A stretch of 30,838 bases of DNA from an uncultured Myxococcales bacterium (GCA_937949945.1 CALFEQ010000125.1:1-30838); one strand, 5' to 3'; shown: positions 22,663-30,183, counted from the stretch's first letter. The notes: generated by a model from the sequence alone, not told the origin. Made by a program: numbers and translations.

Positions 22663-23099
22663 GGGGCTCCCTACCACGAACGCGGTCGGGGTTGGCCGGG
22701 CGTGTGAAGCGGCGCGCGGCGGCCGCGTACGGCGGGCGCGGATCGCAGGTGTCTCGTGTCGCGGCATCGAAGCCCGAACGAACCGCGGCCCGAAACCATG
22801 CCCGGCGGCGGGGCACGTCCGATGCTCGCTCGCTTCGCGGAGGATGGGGTCGATGACGGGTGCTTCTGCGACGCAGGGCGGCGGCGCGTTCACGAGCTGC
22901 TGACGGGCGCGTTCCTCACGAATGCGAGGTGCGCGCGCCGGCCGCGTCGGGCCGGCGTGCCTCGACTGTTGCGTCGAGGCTCGCTCGCCTCGCCCGTGAC
23001 GGCGGGTGTGCCGGTCGTGCGCGCGTCTTCCAGACGCGACGAAGGCGTCCGGACCGTGGCCGCGGACGCCTTCGTCGTCGCTCGTCTCGCGTGTGCTCT
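22663..23099. other. Gap with strong hairpins, no supportable gene
   Basis: A 437-base gap between the starts and stops of two minus-strand genes. Open frames here lack starts with ribosome sites and encode Arg/Ala/Gly-rich text. Three stem-loops are present: GCCTCGAC-TGTTGC-GTCGAGGC (22959-22980), CGTCT-TCC-AGACG (23024-23036), and a 14-bp perfect stem with a 13-nt loop (23037-23077). A promoter for the 21664-22662 gene must lie in the left part, but I see no clear boxes. Confidence 0.6.
23024..23077 (-). terminator. Tandem hairpins after the His-rich gene
   Basis: On the minus strand, 22 bases past the His-rich stop, the segment 23077-23064 (CGACGAAGGCGTCC on the minus strand) pairs perfectly over 14 bp with 23050-23037 around a 13-nt loop. 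A second 5-bp hairpin (23036-23024, TCC loop on plus) follows at once. The stem strength and position suit transcription termination of the arsR-His-rich unit. No U tract is present. Confidence 0.55.
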
Positions 23100-23453
23100 T
23101 CAGGATGCCGAGACGGTGACCGGCCCGTGATCGTCGCAGTGCCCCTCGTGCACGTGGTGCAGGTGGCCGTCGACGATGTAGTCGGTGTGATCGCCGTGCG
23201 TCACGGCGTCGTGCCCGCACCCGGCGCCGTGCTTGTGCGCCTTGTCGTGCTTCTGGCAGTCGTGGCCGGGCGTGCAGTCGGCGGGGTTGGTGCTGTTGAC
23301 CGCGAGCGTGTGCTCGTCGACGTGGTCGCCGTGCACGTGGTGCATGCAGCCGTCGTGCAGGTAGTCCTTGTGACCGTCGTGCTCGATCGTCTTGTGCCCG
23401 CAGCCGGGACCGTGCTGGTGGTCGTGGTCCGCGTGGATCTTGTGGTCGCTCAT
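23100..23453 (-). CDS. His-rich metal-binding protein, two 35-residue repeats
   Basis: A 117-aa cytoplasmic-looking protein (no signal peptide) with 27 histidines (23%) and 6 cysteines. It consists of two ungapped 35-residue repeats, residues 14-48 and 75-109, identical at about 19 of 35 positions. The pattern is HGxGCGH, H-x2-H-x-D-Y-x3-G-x2-HHVH-x2-H-x-D-x-H, joined by a 26-residue linker with Cys60, Cys66, His64 and His69. The N terminus (SDHKIHADHDHQH) is also His-rich. This is the composition of a zinc, nickel or copper buffer. The ATG at 23453 has GGAGGAG 3 nt upstream. It lies 67 bp downstream of, and on the same strand as, an SmtB-like repressor, so it is probably the regulated product. 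Which metal, and whether it is storage, detoxification or delivery, cannot be read from sequence. Confidence 0.8.
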   Translation of the reverse strand: MSDHKIHADHDHQHGPGCGHKTIEHDGHKDYLHDGCMHHVHGDHVDEHTLAVNSTNPADCTPGHDCQKHDKAHKHGAGCGHDAVTHGDHTDYIVDGHLHHVHEGHCDDHGPVTVSAS

Positions 23454-23520
23454 CGTCTCCTCCAGGTGTCTCGTTGCAGCGGAGAAGGCCACGCACCGCG
23501 GGCGTGGCGCGTGGCTCCGC

Positions 23521-23985
23521 TCAGGTGTCGTCGTGGTCGTGATCGTGTTTGTCGTGGGTGTGCGGCTCGGCGGCGTGATCGATCGCGCTTTGGATCAGAT
23601 CGCTCACGTGCGAGTCGGCGAGGGAATAGAAGATGTGCTTCCCTGCGCGACGCCGCGTGACGATGCGCTCGGCGCGTAGCAGGCGAAGCTGCTGCGAGAC
23701 GGTCGAGAGGCCGACCCCCGCCGCTTCGGCGAGCTCGGTCACGCACCATTCACCGTCGCTCAGGCGATGAAGCAGCTTGAGACGCGAGACGTCGCCGGCG
23801 GCTCGGAAGATCGCTGCTGCACGCTCGAGCTGCTCGTCACTGACGAGGTTTCGTCGAGCCCGACGCGCGTGCTCCTCGGGTCCGCAGACCTCGTGCGGGG
23901 CAGGGCCTTCCGCACGAGCCGGCGAAGCGTCGTTGCCAGGGCCTTCGGACGTGCCGTTGGCTTTGTTCGGTGTCACCCGCGTCAT
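23521..23985 (-). CDS. ArsR/SmtB family metal-sensing repressor, zinc-type
   Basis: A 154-aa winged-helix repressor: core LAEAAGVGLSTVSQQLRLLR (recognition helix), a wing with RRAGKHIFYSL, and a C-terminal alpha-5 segment DSHVSDLIQSAIDHAAE. Asp124-x-His126 and His137-x-x-Glu140 reproduce the spacing of the zinc ligands of SmtB (Asp104, His106, His117, Glu120). Cys81 at the start of alpha-3, with Cys34/His39 in the N-terminal arm, could form the second (alpha-3N) site. The tail HTHDKHDHDHDD is His-rich. Zinc (or cobalt) sensing is therefore likely, with DNA released when metal binds. I chose the ATG at 23985 because the longer frame's TTG at 24033 is the -35 box itself. It is followed by the His-rich gene. 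Confidence 0.9.
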   Translation of the reverse strand: MTRVTPNKANGTSEGPGNDASPARAEGPAPHEVCGPEEHARRARRNLVSDEQLERAAAIFRAAGDVSRLKLLHRLSDGEWCVTELAEAAGVGLSTVSQQLRLLRAERIVTRRRAGKHIFYSLADSHVSDLIQSAIDHAAEPHTHDKHDHDHDDT

Positions 23986-23988
23986 CAC

Positions 23989-24004
23989 TTCACCATATGA
24001 TGAA
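23989..24004. promoter_or_regulatory. Candidate ArsR operator
   Basis: TTCACCATATGATGAA is a 16-bp inverted repeat with one mismatched pair and a perfect CATATG centre, strikingly AT-rich in this genome. It overlaps the expected transcription start of the arsR gene (about 24000) and ends 4 bases before its ATG. Autorepression by the encoded repressor is the simplest reading. Confidence 0.6.
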
Positions 24005-24006
24005 TT

Positions 24007-24033
24007 GTTATAGTGTCCTGGAGGGCCCGTCAA
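24007..24033 (-). promoter_or_regulatory. Promoter of the arsR-His-rich unit
   Basis: On the minus strand, TTGACG (24033-24028) and TATAAC (24012-24007) match sigma-70 -35 and -10 boxes at five of six positions each. The spacer is short, 15 bp, which would make the promoter weak or activator-tuned. Transcription would start near 24000 inside the operator, giving a leader of about 15 nt. Confidence 0.55.
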
Positions 24034-24080
24034 GCGCCTTTCGGTCGCGCTCGAGGGCGCGCCGAGCGGCCTGGGGACGG

Positions 24081-24096
24081 GCTGTCAGATGACAGC
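24081..24096. repeat. Interrupted palindrome GCTGTCA-GA-TGACAGC
   Basis: Two perfect 7-bp arms at 24081-24087 and 24090-24096 with a 2-base centre, about 50 bp upstream of the arsR promoter. It may be a second protein-binding site or a terminator for read-through from the upstream glycosyltransferase gene. Confidence 0.4.
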
Positions 24097-24118
24097 GCGG
24101 GCGGGGGGAGGGGTCAAT

Positions 24119-24299
24119 CAGTCCTCAGTCCTCAGTCCTCAGCGGACCGGACGTCAGTCTCCAGTCTCCAGACTCCAGCTCATGAGGCTCCAGGCTCCGG
24201 GCTCCAGGCTCCAGCCTCCGAGGCTCCAGCGGTCGAGGCTCGAGACTCCGAGAGCGCGCGCTTCGCGCGCGCAGCCTCAAACGCTGAGGACTGAGGACT
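24119..24299. repeat. Heptamer-built intergenic element, locus D
   Basis: Three perfect CAGTCCT copies (24119-24139, then CAG) form the left arm. The right arm (24284-24299) is the perfect inverted complement of 24127-24142 (16 bp). Inside are CAGTCTC and GGCTCCAG units, and an 8-bp hairpin GCGCGCGC-TTC-GCGCGCGC (24254-24272), followed by a CCTCA box. The order and content match locus A (1317-1492), so the two are copies of one element. It ends 4 bases from the stop of the glycosyltransferase gene. No gene is supportable in 24034-24303. Confidence 0.8.
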
Positions 24300-24303
24300 C
24301 CTT

Positions 24304-26211
24304 TCAGTTCGCGCTCGGCTCGCGCGCTGGGCTTCGCGCTTCGGAGTCACGCGCAGGACAGCCGTCGGTCGCGATGCACGACAGTTGCCACCACTCGCCC
24401 TTCGCCAGGAGGGGGCCCGGGATGCGCGGGTGTTTGCTCGGGCCGTTCTGATCGATGCGGAGGTACAGGCGGGCGCCTCGCGCGCGCATGGTGGCGACGT
24501 CTTCGGGTTTGACGTCGCCGCGGAGCGGGAAGCCGTTTCGCTGCGCGTAGTAGAGGAAGACCATCGGCGGCTCGCGGTACGTGCCGCCAGGGCTCAAGAG
24601 GATGCGATCGGCGGGGTGCGAGTGGCGGTCGACGGCGCTGCGCAGCGCCGCGAGCTCGGCGTCGAAGCCCGCGCGTTTGCCGTCGCCGAGATGGAACCGG
24701 AAGTACTGGTACGTGTCGCCCATCGGTCGGACGACGAGCCCCGCGATGACGACGGCGATCGGCACGCCGAGCCAGCGCGGCATGCGCCGTCCCGCGAACC
24801 GCGGGGCGATCGCGAAGATCGCGATCCAACAGAGGAGCAGACGCGCGAGGCCGACGCCGCTCGTCCAGACGTCTTGATTGCGTTCGTAGCCGAGGGCGGC
24901 GATCTCGATGACGTTCTTCCAGGGTGACGGCCGAGAGGCCACGGAGCCGAGCGGGAGGAGGAGGGCGCATGCGATGCCGACGAGGAAGACGGATCGCGGT
25001 ACGGCCTTCTGGCTCGCGTCGAGCACGCGGACCAGGGCGCCGAGCCCGAGCGCCGCGAAGAACGCGAGAGGCGCGGTCGCGAGGATGAAGTAGTACGCGT
25101 TCGAGTGGAGGCGCGCGCCGACGGCGAGGAGCTCGATCGCGTAGCCCACCATCCAGACCAGGAGCGGGACGGAGTATCGGTGCCATCGCCGCTCGACCAA
25201 CCCGCGGTGCACGCCCGCCACGATCGCCGGGGCGAGCCACCAGCTCGTCGCGAAGTTCGCGAGGTGGCGAAGGAACACCTCTCTCGCTTCGCCGTCGGCG
25301 AGGAGCGTGCGCAAGAGCTCCTTCGGCGGGTGCCCGATCTCGATGATCCAGTCGCCGCCGAGCTCGGTCGCGAGGAGGTGATGGGCCCATCGGTCCCATG
25401 CGAGCCACGGGAGCGTCGCGATCACCAGGCATCCGGCGGCGAAGGCTCCACGCCTCACGAATCGACGCTCGCCCCACGCCGCGAACACCACGAGCGACGG
25501 CAGGACCCCGAGCGCGAGCGGCTTGGCGAGGAGGGAGAGACCGAAGAGGACGGCGCCCTTCACCACGTCCGAGCGGGTCGCTCCGCCGCCGTCCTCTGCG
25601 CCTTCTCCGGCGGCGCCGCGACGCGCGAGGAAGAACGCCGAGGCGATCGCGAGACCGGCCGCGACCGGCTCGGGTTGGATGGTGCGGAAGTCGACCGCGA
25701 CGATCGGAGCGAGCGCCAGGGCGAAGAGCAGACCCGCGCGCTCGGCGTGCGCCCGCCCGGAGCCCTTCGGATCGTCGAGCCACGACCAGAGCACCCCGAC
25801 CGTCGCCGCGAGCCCGAGCCAGGAGAGCAGCCGAGGCCAGACGACCGAGTCGCCGCCCACGCGGAAGAGGAGGCCGGCGAGCAGCGGATAGAGCGGCGCC
25901 TCCATCGGCACGACGTTCGAGCGCGTGAGCTCCACGAACATCCGCGGGCGGAGGACGTCGAGCGTCTCGTGCGCGTAGTTCCAGGCGACGCCGTACGTGA
26001 ACGCCTGGCGCCAGTGGTGCCCCTCGTACACGACGAGAGGAGCCGGAAGGCTCGCGAGCTGGAGCACGACGACGAGGCCGAAGAGGAGGAGACCCGCCGC
26101 GAGGGCCACCGTCGTGATCGGCGCCTCGACGAAGCGCTGCTCGACGGCGGACGGAGCCCTGCGAAGCCGCGCACCTGCCGCCCGGATGACCTTCGCAGCG
26201 CCCACGCCCAT
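24304..26211 (-). CDS. GT39-type (ArnT/PMT-like) membrane glycosyltransferase
   Basis: A 635-aa polytopic membrane protein with about 11-13 predicted helices. A first helix (about 33-52) is followed by the periplasmic loop EGHHWRQAFTYGVAWNYAHE (residues 63-82); GHHWRQA is the acidic/His catalytic loop seen in GT-C dolichyl- and undecaprenyl-phosphate-sugar glycosyltransferases such as ArnT and the PMT_2 family. Further text includes VEL-type short loops near MEAPLYPLLAGLLFR, and the C-terminal soluble segment (about 525-635) with PPMVFLYYAQRNGFPL. It probably transfers a sugar from a polyprenyl-phosphate donor to a lipid or protein outside the membrane; acceptor unknown. The ATG at 26211 precedes a short basic leader. 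It is divergent from the rsm22-like gene with 114 bp between starts. Confidence 0.85.
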   Translation of the reverse strand: MGVGAAKVIRAAGARLRRAPSAVEQRFVEAPITTVALAAGLLLFGLVVVLQLASLPAPLVVYEGHHWRQAFTYGVAWNYAHETLDVLRPRMFVELTRSNVVPMEAPLYPLLAGLLFRVGGDSVVWPRLLSWLGLAATVGVLWSWLDDPKGSGRAHAERAGLLFALALAPIVAVDFRTIQPEPVAAGLAIASAFFLARRGAAGEGAEDGGGATRSDVVKGAVLFGLSLLAKPLALGVLPSLVVFAAWGERRFVRRGAFAAGCLVIATLPWLAWDRWAHHLLATELGGDWIIEIGHPPKELLRTLLADGEAREVFLRHLANFATSWWLAPAIVAGVHRGLVERRWHRYSVPLLVWMVGYAIELLAVGARLHSNAYYFILATAPLAFFAALGLGALVRVLDASQKAVPRSVFLVGIACALLLPLGSVASRPSPWKNVIEIAALGYERNQDVWTSGVGLARLLLCWIAIFAIAPRFAGRRMPRWLGVPIAVVIAGLVVRPMGDTYQYFRFHLGDGKRAGFDAELAALRSAVDRHSHPADRILLSPGGTYREPPMVFLYYAQRNGFPLRGDVKPEDVATMRARGARLYLRIDQNGPSKHPRIPGPLLAKGEWWQLSCIATDGCPARDSEARSPAREPSAN

Positions 26212-26325
26212 GGCGCCGCCAGCCTACTGCCGCTCGAGGCGCGCCGAGGTCGGATTTCGCGCCGGTCCGACGACCAGCGGGTCGGATCTTCGAGTCGAGC
26301 GGCGTAGGTGCTAAGGGACGCGAGC

Positions 26326-27624
26326 GTGAATCCGCGTGACCTCGTCCGTCCGCTCGAGCCTCGCTGGCAGGACGTGCTCGACGCCGTGCTCTCGCGCTCG
26401 CGGCTGTCCACCCGCGACGTGGCCCGGCTCGCGCCGAAGGTCCAGGAGCTCTCGCGCGCGTACAACATGGCGAGCGCCGAGGGCGTCCGCACCAAGCTGC
26501 CGATCGAGGCGCGCCTCGCTTTCTCGTTCCCCCGCGACGTCCCGAAGGGCGCGGGCGCCGCTCGCGAGCTCGTCGCGTCCGGTGCGCTCGCGATGCCGGA
26601 AGGGCGCGCGCTCCGCGTGCTCGACCTCGGCGCCGGGCTCGGCGCGATGACGTGGGGGCTCGTCCGCGCGCTCTCCTTCGCGGGCGCGACGGGACGGGTC
26701 GAGGCCTGCTTCGTCGACGAGGACGAGGAGGCCCTTCGGCATGCGGTGGAGATCGCGCGAGCGGTCCGATCGCTCGTCGACGAGCGGCCGGTGGAGCTGG
26801 CGATTACCACGCGCGTCGAGAGCATCGCCGCTCACGTCGAGCGGTTCTCGGGGCCGCCCGCCGACGTGGCGATCCTCGGTCAGGTGCTGAGCGAGCTCGA
26901 TCCGCGCGAGGCGCCCGAGGTCCGCGTCCAGCGGCACGCGGCCCTCGTCGCGCGCGTGCTCGAGCGAGCGGTCACGCCCGGCGGATCGGTGATCGTCGTG
27001 GAGCCGGCGCTCCGCGACCGCACGAGAAACCTCCACGCGGTCCGCGATCGACTCCTCGACCGAAGCTGGCCGCACGCTCCCGTGACGGTCTTCGCTCCCT
27101 GCCTGCACGCCGCGCGCTGCCCCGCGTTCGCCCTCGAAGGCGAGTGGTGTCACGAGGATCTCCCCGTCGATCTGCCGCCTTGGGTGCAGCCCCTCGCGCG
27201 CGCCGCCGGCTTGCGCTGGCAGGGGCTGACGTTCAGCTATCTCGTCCTGCGAAAGGACGGGCGCGGAGTCGTCGAGCCGCTCGATCGCGACGACCCGCGC
27301 CGCGTGCGCTTCCGTGTCGTGTCGGAGCTCCTCTGGTCGAAGGGCAAGGTCGAGCTCTTCACGTGCGGCGAGGACGGCAGGCGCATGCGCCTGCGTCGCC
27401 TCGATCGCGACGCGAAGACGGGACGCGGGGTCCCGTTCGAGGACCTGCATCGCGGTGACATCGTGACCCTCTCCAGCACGGCCGGCGAGGGCGACGCGCC
27501 GCAGGCTTCGCCGGCGAAAGCGGGCGGGGAAGAGGAGGCCGCGTCCGAGCGTCCTGTCGACGAACGGGGACGAGTGAAGGCCGGGACGCACGTGGCGATT
27601 GACGTCGGGAAGGGGGCTAAGTAG
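26326..27624 (+). CDS. Rsm22-like (mitoribosomal small subunit) methyltransferase
   Basis: A 432-aa SAM-dependent methyltransferase: the SAM-binding motif is VLDLGAGLGAMTWGL (about residues 98-112), with SELDPRE and VEPALRDRTRNLHAVRDRL further on. Its Rsm22 signature is the cysteine/histidine block C259-x-H261 ... C265-P-A-F ... W-C275-H276, which in the family holds a metal or Fe-S cluster. Rsm22 homologues in mitochondria and some bacteria are linked to small-ribosomal-subunit assembly, so a role in 16S rRNA modification or assembly is plausible but not established here. I chose the GTG at 26326 because AAGGGA lies about 8 nt upstream; an in-frame GTG at 26308 would put that site inside the gene. 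The stop lies within a hairpin and thiE follows 42 bp later. Confidence 0.82.
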   Translation: MNPRDLVRPLEPRWQDVLDAVLSRSRLSTRDVARLAPKVQELSRAYNMASAEGVRTKLPIEARLAFSFPRDVPKGAGAARELVASGALAMPEGRALRVLDLGAGLGAMTWGLVRALSFAGATGRVEACFVDEDEEALRHAVEIARAVRSLVDERPVELAITTRVESIAAHVERFSGPPADVAILGQVLSELDPREAPEVRVQRHAALVARVLERAVTPGGSVIVVEPALRDRTRNLHAVRDRLLDRSWPHAPVTVFAPCLHAARCPAFALEGEWCHEDLPVDLPPWVQPLARAAGLRWQGLTFSYLVLRKDGRGVVEPLDRDDPRRVRFRVVSELLWSKGKVELFTCGEDGRRMRLRRLDRDAKTGRGVPFEDLHRGDIVTLSSTAGEGDAPQASPAKAGGEEEAASERPVDERGRVKAGTHVAIDVGKGAK

Positions 27625-27649
27625 CCCCTCTCGAAGAACCAGCGGGGCT
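27613..27649 (+). promoter_or_regulatory. Alternative hairpins between rsm22-like gene and thiE
   Basis: Segment GGGGCT (27613-27618), AGCCCC (27623-27628) and GGGGCT (27644-27649) allow the middle word to pair with either neighbour. The first pairing encloses the upstream gene's TAG stop codon (27622-27624); the second ends 17 bases before the thiE ATG. A terminating ribosome would favour the second pairing. I see no TPP riboswitch core (no CTGAGA box) here. Confidence 0.35.
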
Positions 27650-27666
27650 TCGCCGTGGGAGTTGCA

Positions 27667-28332
27667 ATGAAGGGCCTCTACGCCATCGTCGACACCGGCC
27701 TCCTCGCTCGCCGCGGGACCGATCCGATCGAGTACGCGCGGGCCCTTCTGCCGGCGCGCCCCGCGGCCTTGCAGCTCCGCGCCAAGGACCTGCCCGCTCG
27801 CGCGATCCTCGCCACTCTGCGCGCCATCGGGCCGATGTGCAGGCAGGCGGGCGTGCCGCTCGTGGCGAACGATCGCGCGGACCTCGCGGCGCTCGCCGGC
27901 TGCGAGGCGGTGCACATCGGGCAGGAGGACCTGCCTTACGAGCTCGTGCACCGCATCGCGCCCCACCTCTCTGTCGGCATCTCGACGCACGACCCGGCGC
28001 AGCTCGACCGAGCGCTCGCCTCGCGTCCGAGGTACGTCGCGTACGGGCCGGTGTTCGAGACCACGTCGAAGGCGAATCCCGATCCCGTCGTCGGCATCGA
28101 CGGGTTGGCGGTCGCGTCCCGTCGCGCGCGCGCCGCGGGGATCCCGCTCGTCGCGATCGGCGGCATCACGCTCGGACGTGTGAAGCACATCGCGGGGCTG
28201 GTCGACGCGTTCGCCGTGATCGCGGACCTCTACCCCGAGGGCGCGACGCTCGGCGACGTCACGGCGCGCGCACGCGCATTCCAGGCCGCGTTCGCGGAAG
28301 CGACGCGCACGGTCGTCGAGGGAGCCGCGTGA
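27667..28332 (+). CDS. thiE: Thiamine phosphate synthase
   Basis: Joins the pyrimidine (HMP-PP) and thiazole phosphate moieties to form thiamine phosphate, the convergence step of vitamin B1 synthesis in the cytoplasm. A 221-aa TIM barrel with QLRAKD (36-41) at the pyrophosphate site, ND (68-69), HIGQEDL (Asp88 metal ligand), VGISTH, AYGPVFETTSK, and the phosphate-binding VAIGGITLG, ending FAVIADLY. I chose the ATG at 27667, where the barrel's first strand (LYAIVD) begins; a GTG at 27655 in frame lies over GTGGGA, the probable ribosome site. It overlaps the next gene by GTGA, and no other thi genes are in the window. Confidence 0.95.
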   Translation: MKGLYAIVDTGLLARRGTDPIEYARALLPARPAALQLRAKDLPARAILATLRAIGPMCRQAGVPLVANDRADLAALAGCEAVHIGQEDLPYELVHRIAPHLSVGISTHDPAQLDRALASRPRYVAYGPVFETTSKANPDPVVGIDGLAVASRRARAAGIPLVAIGGITLGRVKHIAGLVDAFAVIADLYPEGATLGDVTARARAFQAAFAEATRTVVEGAA

Positions 28333-29075
28333 GCCTCCTTTTCGCTGGTCTCGTCTTCGCGGGCACCAGCGGGGCGCTCCTCGTCGGGCGGTGGCTCGTC
28401 AAGCGCCGCGAGGCAGCCAACGCGACGGACGCGCCCGACGCGAGCGAGAAGAAGGAGCGTGACGAGGACGAGGAGAAGGCGCGCGCCGAGGTGGAGGAAG
28501 AGGTCCCGGAGAAGAAGGACGAGAGCGAGCCGAACGTCGCCGACCCGGATCCGAAGAAGCCTCGCCCCCGCACGGTCCAAGGAGACGCGCCTCGCCTCGA
28601 GGGGTTCGTGTGCCAGCTCGGCGACGTCGTCATGCGCATCACCGGCGAGGAGGCCTGGCTCGCGGGCGGCGTCGTGCTGTCGGAGAGCGTTCCGGTCGCG
28701 GTGCTCTTCGTCGCGCCCGACGCGCACCGCGACTGCGTCATCTACGTCCGCGCCCGTCCTCGCGACACGCTCTTCTGGCTCGAGCCGCTCGACCCGAACG
28801 CGATCCTCGTCGGCGGCGAGCCGCCGAGCTCGGTCGAGCACGAAGGCGTCCGCTTCGATCGTGCGCGGCGCCTACCGCTGCGACCGCGCCGCATCGGCGT
28901 GGGCGCGCCGGAGCTCGGGGACGCCGTCGTCGTCGCCGAGTACGTCTCGGCCGGGGCCGAGCGCCTCCTGGTGCTCAAGGCGAACAACGGCGAGGTCCGC
29001 GCCTATCGCGGGCTCGAGCTCGAGCCGAGCGCCTACGAGGTCATCGCGTCCGGCGAGTCGACGCTCGAGTCGTAG
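28329..29075 (+). CDS. Membrane-anchored protein of unknown function, coupled to thiE
   Basis: A 248-aa protein. One N-terminal helix (about 2-20, SLLFAGLVFAGTSGALLVG) anchors it, followed by a highly charged Asp/Glu/Lys-rich disordered linker (about 30-85) and a globular beta-rich domain (about 90-240, LEGFVCQLGDVVMRITGEEAWLAGG, AVLFVAPDAHRDCVIYVRARP, DAVVVAEYVSAGAERLLVLKAN). The GTG at 28329 overlaps the thiE TGA (GTGA), so it is translationally coupled to thiE. That may be chance packing, since nothing in it looks like a thiamine enzyme. I cannot name the family. It is convergent with holB, with 7 bp between stops. Confidence 0.75.
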   Translation: MSLLFAGLVFAGTSGALLVGRWLVKRREAANATDAPDASEKKERDEDEEKARAEVEEEVPEKKDESEPNVADPDPKKPRPRTVQGDAPRLEGFVCQLGDVVMRITGEEAWLAGGVVLSESVPVAVLFVAPDAHRDCVIYVRARPRDTLFWLEPLDPNAILVGGEPPSSVEHEGVRFDRARRLPLRPRRIGVGAPELGDAVVVAEYVSAGAERLLVLKANNGEVRAYRGLELEPSAYEVIASGESTLES

Positions 29076-29082
29076 CGACGCG

Positions 29083-30123
29083 TCAGCACGCGCGCATGCG
29101 CATGAGCATGCCTTCGACGACGAGCTGCGGAGAGCCGTTGGCCGCGAGGTGCTCGAGCGCGAGGAGGGCGAAGCGGCCGCGCATGGCGAGCGCCTCGGCG
29201 TCGGGCCTGCCTTGGCGAGCGGCCTCGGCGGCGCGCGCCGCGAACGCGGAGGCGAGCGCGGCGATGTGCGCGGGCAGGCGGTCCTTGTCCTTCTTCGCGC
29301 TCTCGGCGACGGCGAGCACCGGCTCGATGCTCGCGCTCGTCGTCGCGGCGAGCGCGCTCGCGACGAAGCGCTCGCGGGCCTCGCTCTCCTCGGGATCCGC
29401 GAGCAAGAGGCCCGCCTCGACGCTTCCTCCGGCGAGCCGCGCGACCTCTCGGGCGCGGTTCGCTTCGACGCCCGCTTCGACCAGCAGCTCGGTCACGACC
29501 TCGTCGGGCAGCGGCGCGAAGCGGACGCGTTGCGTGCGCGAGAGGATGGTCGGCAACAGCGCCTCCGGCTGCGAGGTGAGCAGCACGAAGTGCGTGTTCG
29601 CTCCGGGCTCCTCGAGCGTCTTGAGGAGGGCGTTCGCGGCCGAGACGCTGAGCTCCTCCGCGCGCCGGATGACGAAGACCTTCGCGCGCCCCTCGTGGGG
29701 CGCGAACGCCGCCCGCGAGAGGACGAGCGTGCGGATCTGGTCGATCGAGATGTCCTGCGTCTCCTGCGTCTTCCGGCCGATGGTCTGCGGCGTGTAGAGG
29801 CCGCGCTCGATGACGACCACGTCGGGGTGCACCGGGCGCCGCGTGTCCTCGCGCGGCACCGCGCGCGTGCAGGCCGAGCACGTCCCGCAAGCTCGCGTTC
29901 GAGGCGGGGACGTGCTCGGGCCGAAGAGGCCCGGCTCCTCCGCCGCTCCCCGCCGCTCGCAGACGAGCGCCTGCGCGAGCCCGAACGCCGCGAGCTCCTT
30001 CCCGACGCCGTCGGGCCCGACGAAGAGATAGGCGTGATGGATGCGCCCCGACTCGAGCGCCCATTCGATCGTCCGGAGCGCCGTCTCTTGCGCGCGGACC
30101 CGGGACAAGAGGTCGGTCGTCAT
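29083..30123 (-). CDS. holB: DNA polymerase III delta-prime subunit (clamp loader)
   Basis: Subunit of the clamp-loading complex that loads the beta sliding clamp onto DNA. A 346-aa AAA+ protein: IHHAYLFVGPDGVGKE (Walker A-like at 36-43), four zinc-binding cysteines (Cys55, Cys79, Cys82, Cys85, in CERRG and CGTCSAC), VIRRAEELSVSAANALLKTLEEP (the family's sensor and delta-prime signature), and ILSRTQRVRF at the place of the usual SRC. HolB and DnaX share these domains; size, the lone gene and the lack of DnaX C-terminal domains favour delta-prime. I chose the ATG at 30123, although an in-frame GTG at 30144 is possible; neither has a strong Shine-Dalgarno. Confidence 0.88.
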   Translation of the reverse strand: MTTDLLSRVRAQETALRTIEWALESGRIHHAYLFVGPDGVGKELAAFGLAQALVCERRGAAEEPGLFGPSTSPPRTRACGTCSACTRAVPREDTRRPVHPDVVVIERGLYTPQTIGRKTQETQDISIDQIRTLVLSRAAFAPHEGRAKVFVIRRAEELSVSAANALLKTLEEPGANTHFVLLTSQPEALLPTILSRTQRVRFAPLPDEVVTELLVEAGVEANRAREVARLAGGSVEAGLLLADPEESEARERFVASALAATTSASIEPVLAVAESAKKDKDRLPAHIAALASAFAARAAEAARQGRPDAEALAMRGRFALLALEHLAANGSPQLVVEGMLMRMRAC

Positions 30124-30183
30124 CGACCGGACCGTTACCGACACCGCTCCGATGCGTCAACGGAAGGCCGCTCCCGCTCGCGC

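Noticed and set aside
23986..24033. A longer start (TTG at 24033) for the ArsR/SmtB gene
   Set aside because: The TTG is part of the TTGACG -35 box, and the extra 16 residues would be encoded by the promoter and operator. The ATG at 23985 fits better.
27625..27666. TPP riboswitch ahead of thiE
   Set aside because: The 42-bp spacer is too short and has no CTGAGA or comparable pyrimidine-sensing core. Only generic hairpins are present.
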